A stretch of 64,000 nt of DNA from Shimia aestuarii. GTDB lineage: Bacteria; Pseudomonadota; Alphaproteobacteria; Rhodobacterales; Rhodobacteraceae. This document shows positions 33,886-41,129 of this stretch, one piece after another. The notes under the pieces were generated by a model that was given only the letters and a program-made list of their open reading frames with translations, made no database searches and had not been told where the DNA came from. The first letter of the stretch is position 1. Every line of letters begins with the position of its first letter. A program made the translations under genes and the position numbers. The DNA is taken from the NCBI RefSeq assembly GCF_900114635.1, contig NZ_FOTQ01000005.1, positions 1-64,000 of the forward strand, written 5' to 3'.

Positions 33886-36231
33886 ATGACTGAAATGAAC
33901 CTACCCACAATCGACGCATCATGCAATGCTTGGAACATGCCAATGTGTTCGGGTCTCGGGCAGTACGATAGCCGCGCCGATCTGTTGAGCAACGGAACCC
34001 CGAACAATTCCCCGATGAAGGGTCTCGCCTACGACACGATCACCGGGGCGCAGATCGTGGATATGGTGGTCAATCCACCTAGTGTGGACAAAGCATCGGC
34101 CCGCTGGGTGATCCCGAGTTCGATCCACTCGAAGGACGCACGGACCCACCACCACCAGAACACCCACGGCGTCTTCTGGATGATCCCCTTCGACTTCGAT
34201 GTGGACCCACCCTCATTGGAAAGAGCGCGTGATGCGATCCTGTCGATCTTCCCCGGCGCGTATCTGGTGCAATTCACATCCAGTAGCGCCACGATGGAGA
34301 AGCCGAAGTCGCGGGCGTTCGTCTATCTGGCGCACCCGATCATCGGCGCGGATTACGGCGACACGATTGATGCGGTCTACGACATCTTGGATGAAGACCA
34401 CGGCATCAAAGCAGATCGCGCCCTGCGACGTACCGCACAACTCATTTACCTGCCCAACCGTGGCGCTTTTTATCAGCACCAGATCACCAATGGTCACGCC
34501 GTCGTGCTGACCGACGATCATCCGGTCATTGTCCGGCGCGAGGCGAACCGGGCCGAAGCCGCAGAAGCGCGCCGTAAGGCCGATGCGATCCATGAGCAAA
34601 AGCGGGCCGAGTTGGAACGTCGACGGGCAGCGGGCGAGACCTTGCCGATTGATGACTGGAACGCCCAACACAGGCTAGAAGATGTTCTGGAACGCTATGG
34701 TTACGAACAGGGCCGCATGGGGCGCTGGAAGGCACCACACAGCGAGTCGGGCAGCTTTGCCCTCTACACCTCAGAGGACGGTCGATGGACCTATTTCGGC
34801 GCGTCCATGGCAGGTGTCGGCATGGCGGGCAAAGGGTGTCAGCACGGGGACGCTTTCGACCTGTTTTTGCATCACGAACACAATGGCGACCGGAACGCGG
34901 CGCTGCGCTCGTTGGACACACCAGAGGCCGCATTCACACGCACCCTGAACGGTGCCTTTGCCGCCGGGATGCCAGAGAAGGCGACGATGCCGCCGGGTGT
35001 TGTTTCAATCCCCGAGGGCGAATGGGTCGATTTGGTGCTGGATGACAAGGGTCTCCCGGTTGCGAATTCGGCCAATGTCGCCGCCTACATCCGCAACGAG
35101 GCGATCTGGAACGAGTGCTTTGCCTATGACGCCTTCAACGAGCGTCCGGTGGTCCTGCATCCGATGCCGGGGGACAATAACAAAAAGGTGCCGCGCTTCT
35201 TGGAAGATCACGATTACATCTCGACCTTCCACTGGTTCCAGCGGTACGTCTTCCCCCGGATCGCCAAGGGCAATGTGATCGACGCCGTTGATATTGTATG
35301 CCGCAAGAACACATTTGAGCCAGTGCAGGATTATCTGCGCGCTTTGCACTGGGACGGCGTATCTCGAATCGACAATTGGCTGTTCACCTATGCTGGTGTC
35401 GACAAAAGCACCGACGACGCGATGATGACCTATCTCACACAGATCGCGCGCAAGTGGTTGATCAGTGCCGTCGCGCGGGCGATGGACCCCGGATGTCAGG
35501 TCGATCACGCGCTCGTGCTGGAAGGGGCGCAAGGCAAGGGTAAATCCAGCTTGTTCCGGGCGCTCTGCCCGACTGAGGACTGGTTCGGGGATGCCCTGCC
35601 AGATTTCCACCACAAGGATGCCAGCGAATACATGGCGGGCAAGTGGATCATCGAAATGTCCGAATTGACCAACGTGTTGAAGTCGGAAGTCGAAGACATG
35701 CGACGATTCCTCACACGCCGGGTCGAACAATTCCGCCCCAGTTACGGACGCAACGAAGTCACCCGACCACGGCGCGCGGTGTTCTGTGGATCGACCAACC
35801 GGGGCGATTACCTGAAGGACGCGGAAGGTGAGCGCCGCCTGTGGATCGCGCGGTCCATCAATTCGATGGATGTCGCAGGGTTAAAACGGGATCGCGACCA
35901 GATTTGGGCCGAAGCCTATGCGGCATACGTGGCCAAGGAACGGTGGCACCTGATGCCGGAGGTGGAAGCCTACGCGCGGACGATCCAGCAACAACGCGTC
36001 CCGATTGATGAATGGAAGCACGAATTGTCCCTGTTCTTGTCGGACAAATTTGAGGTGACGGTAAAGATGTGTTGTCACGCCTTGGGGTTGCTGGAACACG
36101 GGAAGCGCAATTCCAAAGTCGAGAAAGAAGTTGGTGCAGAACTTCGCAATCTCGGTTGGGTTTATGCGGACAGGCAATACACCCGCGAACCGTACAAGGG
36201 CCAGCTTGTGTTTGTACGCCAAAGCCTATAG
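33886..36231 (+). CDS. Primase-helicase (AEP primase plus VirE/P4-type helicase)
   Basis: This 781-aa protein likely starts replication of the excised element. The N-terminal third resembles archaeo-eukaryotic primases, with a DxD site at D103/D105 (MIPFDFDVDP). A middle segment, GCQHGDAFDLFLHHEHNGDRNAALRSL in two parts, is typical of mobile-element primases. The C-terminal virulence-associated E/SF3-like ATPase has Walker A GAQGKGKSS (547-555), Walker B WIIEMSEL (587-594) and a sensor region FCGSTNRGDYLKD. ATG 33895 is a possible alternative start. A field of iterons lies directly downstream, as for P4 alpha protein and its origin. Confidence 0.88.
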   Translation: MTEMNLPTIDASCNAWNMPMCSGLGQYDSRADLLSNGTPNNSPMKGLAYDTITGAQIVDMVVNPPSVDKASARWVIPSSIHSKDARTHHHQNTHGVFWMIPFDFDVDPPSLERARDAILSIFPGAYLVQFTSSSATMEKPKSRAFVYLAHPIIGADYGDTIDAVYDILDEDHGIKADRALRRTAQLIYLPNRGAFYQHQITNGHAVVLTDDHPVIVRREANRAEAAEARRKADAIHEQKRAELERRRAAGETLPIDDWNAQHRLEDVLERYGYEQGRMGRWKAPHSESGSFALYTSEDGRWTYFGASMAGVGMAGKGCQHGDAFDLFLHHEHNGDRNAALRSLDTPEAAFTRTLNGAFAAGMPEKATMPPGVVSIPEGEWVDLVLDDKGLPVANSANVAAYIRNEAIWNECFAYDAFNERPVVLHPMPGDNNKKVPRFLEDHDYISTFHWFQRYVFPRIAKGNVIDAVDIVCRKNTFEPVQDYLRALHWDGVSRIDNWLFTYAGVDKSTDDAMMTYLTQIARKWLISAVARAMDPGCQVDHALVLEGAQGKGKSSLFRALCPTEDWFGDALPDFHHKDASEYMAGKWIIEMSELTNVLKSEVEDMRRFLTRRVEQFRPSYGRNEVTRPRRAVFCGSTNRGDYLKDAEGERRLWIARSINSMDVAGLKRDRDQIWAEAYAAYVAKERWHLMPEVEAYARTIQQQRVPIDEWKHELSLFLSDKFEVTVKMCCHALGLLEHGKRNSKVEKEVGAELRNLGWVYADRQYTREPYKGQLVFVRQSL

Positions 36232-36243
36232 CAAATCAGGGGA

Positions 36244-36480
36244 GTAGAACAGAATGGTAGAACAGGCTGTTCTACTCCCTATAGCGAAAAACCTATAAGT
36301 TAGTAGAACAGAAAAGTAGAACACACTAAAGACTCTCTGTGGATTCAGTATCCATATAAATCAATGACTTAGCATTACTAATACCTATACAATTTAGTAC
36401 TATATAAGTAGAACAAGGTCTGTTCTACCGACAGTAAATTTTACAATATGGTCTATTAGGAAAAGGGTGTTGTGTTCTAC
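36244..36480. other. Candidate replication origin with eight iterons
   Basis: The octamer GTAGAACA occurs eight times in 237 bp: forward at 36244, 36257, 36303, 36316 and 36408, and reversed at 36268, 36421 and 36473. Two pairs form palindromes: GTAGAACAGGCTGTTCTAC (36257-36275, perfect) and 36408-36428 (5-base centre). The intervening DNA (36330-36410) is the most AT-rich in the element. It has no gene and sits just after the primase-helicase, matching the plan of P4-type satellite origins. Confidence 0.72.
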
Positions 36481-36780
36481 TCTCGACTGGAAAAACCTCT
36501 ATAACCCAACCCCTGATCAACACTGGCTATAGCGCGACCCGCTATCCCCGACACAACCACGAGGGCGGACCGAAGAGGGGTATAGTGTAAGTCCCTAGCC
36601 CCGGCTCCCCATATCCATCTCGACAACCAGCACCACCCCGGCACCACCCCGACACCAGCCAAGCACCAGACCGAGGTCAGAGCGGGATCGGCTCGACGGG
36701 GGGCGGGTGGGTCGTAACCGAAGCTTTGGGGTGCGGAACCGCACGGGGGAGTGAATCTCAAAAACGAACGGGCAAAATGA
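36481..36780. other. Non-coding stretch between origin and late promoter
   Basis: About 300 bp without a gene I can support. It is GC-rich with C/A-rich runs (CACCACCCCG repeats near 36625-36660). Antisense frames here have no recognisable features. Confidence 0.4.
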
Positions 36781-36781
36781 C

Positions 36782-36812
36782 TTGACGGTCTCTTGCTTGC
36801 GTGGGGTAATAT
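36782..36812 (+). promoter_or_regulatory. Candidate promoter of the late operon
   Basis: TTGACG at 36782-36787 and TAATAT at 36807-36812 are 19 bp apart, a good pair of hexamers with long spacing, which often indicates activator dependence. The first late gene starts at 36863. Confidence 0.5.
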
Positions 36813-36862
36813 AGCACCCCATTCCCCGCGCGCCCCGACGCGGATTGCTTGGACTGAATCTG

Positions 36863-37087
36863 ATGGAAACAGAATTATCCAGACTCATCGCAGAAGAACG
36901 CGCAGCAGCGGCGATCCAACATGCGCGAAGGATGATCGCGCGCCATGTCGGCGCACCGACGGTCTACGAGCGGCTGGATTTCTACACACATCAGATCACG
37001 TGTCTGGAAACCACCATCGCCTTCACCACCGCGCGATCTTCCAAGGACATTTTTGAAAGATGGAAGGAAGCGTATGAATCACATTGA
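36863..37087 (+). CDS. Small helical protein of unknown function
   Basis: The 74-aa protein (ATG 36863) is helical and charged (METELSRLIAEERAAAAIQ, then RRMIARHVGAPTVYERLDFY). It is the first gene after the candidate late promoter. Its end overlaps the next gene by 14 bases. A TTG six codons upstream is possible. I do not recognise it. Confidence 0.55.
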   Translation: METELSRLIAEERAAAAIQHARRMIARHVGAPTVYERLDFYTHQITCLETTIAFTTARSSKDIFERWKEAYESH

Positions 37088-37268
37088 CGCCAAAGCTTGC
37101 GCCCGCCTGTGGAGCGCAGCACTGGCGGCGCAAATAAAGGCCGCGCGTGGTGGTGATCGCGCGGCGGTACATTGGCTCCAAACCAGCGGCCCGCCCGTCG
37201 CCGCGATGATCGGGATCGACCCGGATGTCATACAAGATATAGCGGTAGATATTATAGCTAACCACTAA
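37074..37268 (+). CDS. Small hypothetical protein
   Basis: This 64-aa protein starts at ATG 37074 inside the end of the preceding gene. It is helical with ARLWSAALAAQIKAARGGDRAA followed by a hydrophobic C-terminus (DVIQDIAVDIIANH). No family is recognised. The overlap supports translation; the frame is otherwise short. Confidence 0.5.
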   Translation: MNHIDAKACARLWSAALAAQIKAARGGDRAAVHWLQTSGPPVAAMIGIDPDVIQDIAVDIIANH

Positions 37269-37291
37269 GTCTTGATCGAATCACCTACATC

Positions 37292-37387
37292 ATGCACCCT
37301 GCGCAGGACGGGCCGGGTGCGAAGAAGTTCCCTCTGCTGATCCGCTCGGTCTCGTCAAACCACCCGAACCATGGGACCGAGATATGA
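37292..37387 (+). CDS. Possible 31-aa leader peptide
   Basis: A short frame (MHPAQDGPGAKKF..., 31 aa) starts at 37292 and its stop overlaps the next ATG by four bases (ATGA), the same coupling seen throughout this operon. No ribosome site is visible before it, so it is a weak call. Confidence 0.25.
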   Translation: MHPAQDGPGAKKFPLLIRSVSSNHPNHGTEI

Positions 37388-37932
37388 CACTGACCGTCCG
37401 CACCGCGCCGACATTGGCCCGCAAGCTGATCAAATCCACTGGATATGTCCGGCGAGAACTCGCAGCGGCAAGCAAGGCCGAACAAGCAGGCCGCGAAGGC
37501 GCGACCGAGACCAGACAAAAAATCACATCCATATTCACCGACCGCTTGAAAGCCGCAGAGCAGGCCGTCGAAGATACCCTCTCCCTTGCCGAAGAATTTG
37601 AGGCCGCAGTCCATATCCTGCGCTTCAAGCAACCCGGCGCTTTCCACCCGTCGCCCGTCATCGGGGCGGCAAAGCGGTGTCTGGCGTTGGGTTGCACCAA
37701 TCCTGTTCTGATCGAAAAGCTGGAACGCGCCGCAGATCGCGCCCGAGACGCCGCAGATCGCGCCGAGAAGCGCCTGACGGATGCCGAGGCCGATCTGGAC
37801 GCAACGGCGCTTCACGGCGAATTGCTGGGCGCATTGCCCGCGTGTGACTTCGATCCACAACATCCCGACATCAAAGACCTGCGCCAAAAATACATGGCCG
37901 CAGCGAACGCATCTCGAAAGGCCCGTGCATGA
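37384..37932 (+). CDS. Coiled-coil protein of unknown function, capsid module
   Basis: This 182-aa protein is largely helical. Long heptad-like stretches occur at residues about 20-75 and 105-145 (KLERAADRARDAADRAEKR). It overlaps the next gene by four bases and lies two genes before the capsid gene. Its place and its coiled coils fit a scaffold or head-assembly protein, but no family match is apparent, so this is inference. Confidence 0.6.
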   Translation: MTLTVRTAPTLARKLIKSTGYVRRELAAASKAEQAGREGATETRQKITSIFTDRLKAAEQAVEDTLSLAEEFEAAVHILRFKQPGAFHPSPVIGAAKRCLALGCTNPVLIEKLERAADRARDAADRAEKRLTDAEADLDATALHGELLGALPACDFDPQHPDIKDLRQKYMAAANASRKARA

Positions 37933-38195
37933 GTGAGTACCGCAACCCCTATCGCCGGAAAGAGGCCGAACCCGTCCTGACCCAAGCGCAAATGCAGGTC
38001 ATCGCGCAAGCGATGGGTCAATTGATCGTCAAACACGTGAAGCCTCTTCGCGACCGCGTTGCAACCTTGGAAAAGACGCTGGAACACGCGCAGGCCGATG
38101 CCGAGGCAGCGCTCGAAAAACAGGCCGATGAATTCACACTGGATGATCTGAGCGCCATGGCCAAACGAGCAACGGAGACCCGACATGCGAAATGA
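37929..38195 (+). CDS. Small coiled-coil protein, capsid module
   Basis: This 88-aa protein has a proline- and charge-rich start (MSEYRNPYRRKEAEPVLT) and a coiled-coil part (DRVATLEKTLEHAQADAEAALEK). It overlaps its neighbours by 4 and 11 bases. A role in head assembly is possible by position. No homology can be named from the sequence. Confidence 0.55.
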   Translation: MSEYRNPYRRKEAEPVLTQAQMQVIAQAMGQLIVKHVKPLRDRVATLEKTLEHAQADAEAALEKQADEFTLDDLSAMAKRATETRHAK

Positions 38196-38397
38196 TCACA
38201 AACTGCGCGCCGCGATCCGCGCCGATTACACACTGGCAAAAGCCAAGCTTCTCGCCGCCGGATGTTCGGTCGTGGATGCCAAGCGAGAAGCCGCATCCTT
38301 TACCCGGCGCGTCTGGCGCTCCGTGGCCGAAGAAAAGTCCATCACCGGACAAAACCGCATTCGGAGCGCCCTGCGCGCCGTGATCACAGGAGACTGA
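38185..38397 (+). CDS. Small basic protein, capsid module
   Basis: This 70-aa basic protein (MRNDHKLRAAIRADYTLAKA, ASFTRRVWRSVAEEK) precedes the capsid gene by three bases. Its start overlaps the preceding gene. The high positive charge would allow DNA binding. No family recognised. Confidence 0.52.
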   Translation: MRNDHKLRAAIRADYTLAKAKLLAAGCSVVDAKREAASFTRRVWRSVAEEKSITGQNRIRSALRAVITGD

Positions 38398-38400
38398 ACA

Positions 38401-39717
38401 ATGCCCAAAGATTCCACCGCCGTGATCGGCGAAATCGAAAACCCGATTTTGCGACAGAAGGTTGCAACAGAGCGCGACCGAATGCGCGCCGAACGCGCGC
38501 TGGACCTTGCCCATGAGGAACTGAAAAACGCCGAAGCGGCGGCGGCGCGCTTGCCTGCCGTTGAGGCCGAATTGGCGACCGTGCGGCGCATGTTGGATCG
38601 TCCCCAGCGGCTCGAAGCCAGCCTGAAGGCACCCGCGCAGGCCAAGCCAGCGGTGAAGGCTCCCACGGCGCTGGGAACCATCGCTCTGGCGGTCTCTGCT
38701 GAGATTGTCCGGCGTCTGGATGGCACCGACCCCGCTGACTTTATCAAGCAGGTTCGACCGGGGGACGAATGGCGACTGGTGCGTCGTTACGCGCAGAAAG
38801 CCGCAACTGATCCGGCCTATACCAACGTCGCAGGATGGGCGCAGGAACTCACCACCACAGGACTGGGACCGGACTTTGTGGACCGCGCACCGAGCGCGGT
38901 TATCCCCCAGCTTCTCGGGGCTGGCGCGCGGGAAATGAATTTCCGTGGCCACAACGCGATGTCGTATCCCCGCCGCCTGCGCGACACCCTTCCCGCCGCG
39001 TGGAAAGAGGAAGGGACGGAAATCCCGGTCAAGGCGGGCATGTTCGGATCGGTCACGCTCACCCGTTATTCGTTGGGCGTCATCGCCACCTTGTCGGAAG
39101 AAATTCGGCGCGTATCGCGTCCCCAGATCGTGGACGTTGTTCAGCAAGGTATCATTGACGACAGCGCCCGAGCGCTCGACGGATTTTTTCTCGACGCCAA
39201 CGTCCCCGTCGCAGGCGTCCGTCCCGCTGGTATCCTGAATGGAGCCGCGTCGCAGGTGAGTGCGGGCAATGATGTTGATAGCGTCCAAGTAGACCTCAAA
39301 TGGCTACTCGGGCACCTCATCGGCATCCGCGCCCGTCGCCCCGTGTTCATCATCAACCCGCTGCGCGTGGCGTCCCTGTCATTGACCACGGCACCCGGAA
39401 CGGGCATCCGTCCGTATCAGGCTGAACTGGAACGTGGCACCCTTGCTGGCGTCCCGCTGGTCATTGCCGACAATGCCCCCGCTGATCAGGTCATCGCGAT
39501 GGATGCGGACTCGTTGTTTATGGGGATCGACATTCCCGAAATCGACATGTCGAACCAAGCGGTGTTGACCATGAGCGGCGATCCCGCGAACGACAGCGGC
39601 ACCCCAGTCCGGTCACTCTTCCAGACATGGGAAGTCGCGCTGCGGTTCGTGCAACCTGCATCGTGGGGTTTCGGGCGTCCTGATACCGTGGCCACGCTCA
39701 CATCGGTGGATTGGTAA
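38401..39717 (+). CDS. HK97-type phage major capsid protein
   Basis: This 438-aa protein forms the head shell. Residues 1-75 are a charged coiled coil like the HK97 delta (scaffold) domain, followed by an Ala/Pro/Lys linker (SLKAPAQAKPAVKAPTALG). The capsid fold follows, with LSEEIRRVSRPQIVDVVQQGI, DGFFLDANVPVAGVRPAGILNG and GTLAGVPLVIADNAPADQVIAMD as typical E-loop-distal and P-domain segments. Maturation of such proteins normally needs a prohead protease to remove the delta domain; none is found in the element. AGGAG lies before the ATG. Confidence 0.87.
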   Translation: MPKDSTAVIGEIENPILRQKVATERDRMRAERALDLAHEELKNAEAAAARLPAVEAELATVRRMLDRPQRLEASLKAPAQAKPAVKAPTALGTIALAVSAEIVRRLDGTDPADFIKQVRPGDEWRLVRRYAQKAATDPAYTNVAGWAQELTTTGLGPDFVDRAPSAVIPQLLGAGAREMNFRGHNAMSYPRRLRDTLPAAWKEEGTEIPVKAGMFGSVTLTRYSLGVIATLSEEIRRVSRPQIVDVVQQGIIDDSARALDGFFLDANVPVAGVRPAGILNGAASQVSAGNDVDSVQVDLKWLLGHLIGIRARRPVFIINPLRVASLSLTTAPGTGIRPYQAELERGTLAGVPLVIADNAPADQVIAMDADSLFMGIDIPEIDMSNQAVLTMSGDPANDSGTPVRSLFQTWEVALRFVQPASWGFGRPDTVATLTSVDW

Positions 39718-39996
39718 ATGATCATCTCAATCGACCACGACAGCCCCATCACGGCCCGCGTCAGCATCAACGGCGCACACCGCGCCACACTGACCCACCC
39801 CGGCGCTTTGAACGCCGCCATCGGCGCGTATCTCGTTGACCTGAACCTGCCCCCGCAGGCAACGGTCTGGGTCGCGCCTGAAGGCCGCAAGGCCACCCCT
39901 GCCGATGCTGGGCAATACATCGGCGCGGCAAAGGTCTACGCCGAGACAAATGGTCCGACGGCGTTGGCCAAACTGTTGAAAGGAGCGCTGACATGA
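39718..39996 (+). CDS. Small protein directly after the capsid gene
   Basis: This 92-aa protein starts immediately after the capsid stop (TAAATG) and overlaps the next gene by four bases. It is beta-rich in the first half (ISIDHDSPITARVSINGAHR) and ends in a helix (TALAKLLKGALT). By position it could be a head decoration, head-tail connector or tail-type protein, but no family pattern decides between them. Confidence 0.58.
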   Translation: MIISIDHDSPITARVSINGAHRATLTHPGALNAAIGAYLVDLNLPPQATVWVAPEGRKATPADAGQYIGAAKVYAETNGPTALAKLLKGALT

Positions 39997-40172
39997 ATCC
40001 CGATCTGGAAACCGTCAACAGTCTGCTACTCGACCTGATCAGACAGGCGCTACTCGACGGCGCGGCGATGCAGAAGAACCCCCGCGCTGACGTCAGCGAG
40101 ACCATGCGTGATCTGAACCAGCGCAGGCTCACCATTCTCGAATTGGTTGATTCGGACAGTGCTGCAGGATGA
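39993..40172 (+). CDS. Small 59-aa protein (late operon)
   Basis: A short frame, MNPDLETVNSLLLDLIRQAL..., starts with the ATGA overlap to the preceding gene and ends with LELVDSDSAAG at 40172. A GGAGCGCTGAC sequence before the ATG can serve as ribosome site. It is helical. It overlaps the next gene by up to 26 bases. Function unknown. Confidence 0.58.
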   Translation: MNPDLETVNSLLLDLIRQALLDGAAMQKNPRADVSETMRDLNQRRLTILELVDSDSAAG

Positions 40173-40389
40173 GATTGGCATAGCCCTGCGCCTGTGCTGG
40201 TGCGCTGAGGATGACGAAGCATTCGCGCGTCACGTGACGGCCCTATGCCGGGACGTGTGGCGGCTCGTGCGGTCCGATCCCTTCCCCGATCCGACGGCGC
40301 TGGCACATCACATCGAAGGCGTCCAGATGGGCGATGGAGAAGAACTCTTGCGGCGCATCCTGTCATTTGGGGAGCGCGTCCTGCAATGA
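40147..40389 (+). CDS. Small protein with conserved-looking Trp/Cys (late operon)
   Basis: About 76-80 aa, depending on whether TTG 40147 or GTG 40159 is used; neither has a good ribosome site, so coupling to the previous gene is likely. Sequence features include LRLCWCAEDDEAFARHV and LCRDVWRLVRSDPFPDP. The stop overlaps the next ATG by three bases. It resembles small tail-assembly chaperones in size and place but is not identifiable. Confidence 0.5.
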   Translation: MIRTVLQDEIGIALRLCWCAEDDEAFARHVTALCRDVWRLVRSDPFPDPTALAHHIEGVQMGDGEELLRRILSFGERVLQ

Positions 40390-41129
40390 TCCCGCTCCTA
40401 AAAGATGACCTGCCATACAAACCCTTCAGGGGCGTCCGAAAGATCGACCCGTTCAAGCCGCTGAAACACCCACCCATCGACCTCGGGAGGAAGCGCGCCA
40501 GATCGGCACTCAAAGCGCAAATTGTGCCTGATCTGGTGCGCTCCATGCGGACCTTTCACATGCAGACGGCGGCGCAGGGCGTCCAGTATTACCAAGCACA
40601 GGGTGAGGTGTTCCAGCCGGGTGATCCGGTGGTGACGCTCGTGGACGGATCGCCCAACCGAAAGGTGACAAATGTCCGTTTGGGCGGCAATATCACCTAC
40701 GTCCAAGGTCCGGGCGTTCAGGCGATCATCGAAGCGGTACAGGCCGCGTATCTCATGCTGACCGAGCAGGCTCGGTATTTCCGCGAGACAGGGCAATACA
40801 TCGGCGGGTTTGTTGTCCTGATCAACGGCGATACCGAAGTCCAACCCAGCGAACTGGATCGCTACGCCGACCGGATCGACATCGTTCAGATCATTAACGT
40901 CAGACCCTACAGCGGCAAGATCGAACGCATCCACGAGCCGTTTTACACGGTCTGGAAAGCGCTGCGGCAATTCAAATACACCGAGCGGGCATCCATCCGG
41001 CTCACTATCGGCGCGAACCCGGAACATCAGCGCGAGAAAGGTGGGAACATCGCCATGCCGATCCTGACCTTTGCCCCGCTTGGCCGAAGCCCGTCGCGCG
41101 GCCCGAACAGGAGGAATTTCTATGGTTAA
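40386..41129 (+). CDS. Hypothetical structural-type protein (247 aa)
   Basis: This 247-aa protein starts with the ATGA overlap at 40386. It has a basic N-terminus (KHPPIDLGRKRARSALK), a small beta-domain (FQPGDPVVTLVDGSPNRKVTNVRLGG) and a long helical C-terminal part (IIEAVQAAYLMLTEQARYFRETG). The last 20 residues are basic and disordered (PLGRSPSRGPNRRNFYG). It lies directly before the tape-measure-like gene, where siphophages keep tail proteins. No family can be named. Confidence 0.55.
   Translation: MIPLLKDDLPYKPFRGVRKIDPFKPLKHPPIDLGRKRARSALKAQIVPDLVRSMRTFHMQTAAQGVQYYQAQGEVFQPGDPVVTLVDGSPNRKVTNVRLGGNITYVQGPGVQAIIEAVQAAYLMLTEQARYFRETGQYIGGFVVLINGDTEVQPSELDRYADRIDIVQIINVRPYSGKIERIHEPFYTVWKALRQFKYTERASIRLTIGANPEHQREKGGNIAMPILTFAPLGRSPSRGPNRRNFYG

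Noticed and set aside
36244-36480. CRISPR-like repeats
   Set aside because: The repeats are 8 bp, in both orientations and irregularly spaced, with no cas genes; they fit iterons.
39993-40389. Programmed frameshift between the 59-aa and 80-aa frames, as in tail chaperones G and GT
   Set aside because: The frames overlap by only about 26 bases and no slippery heptamer is visible in the overlap. Not excluded, but not supported.
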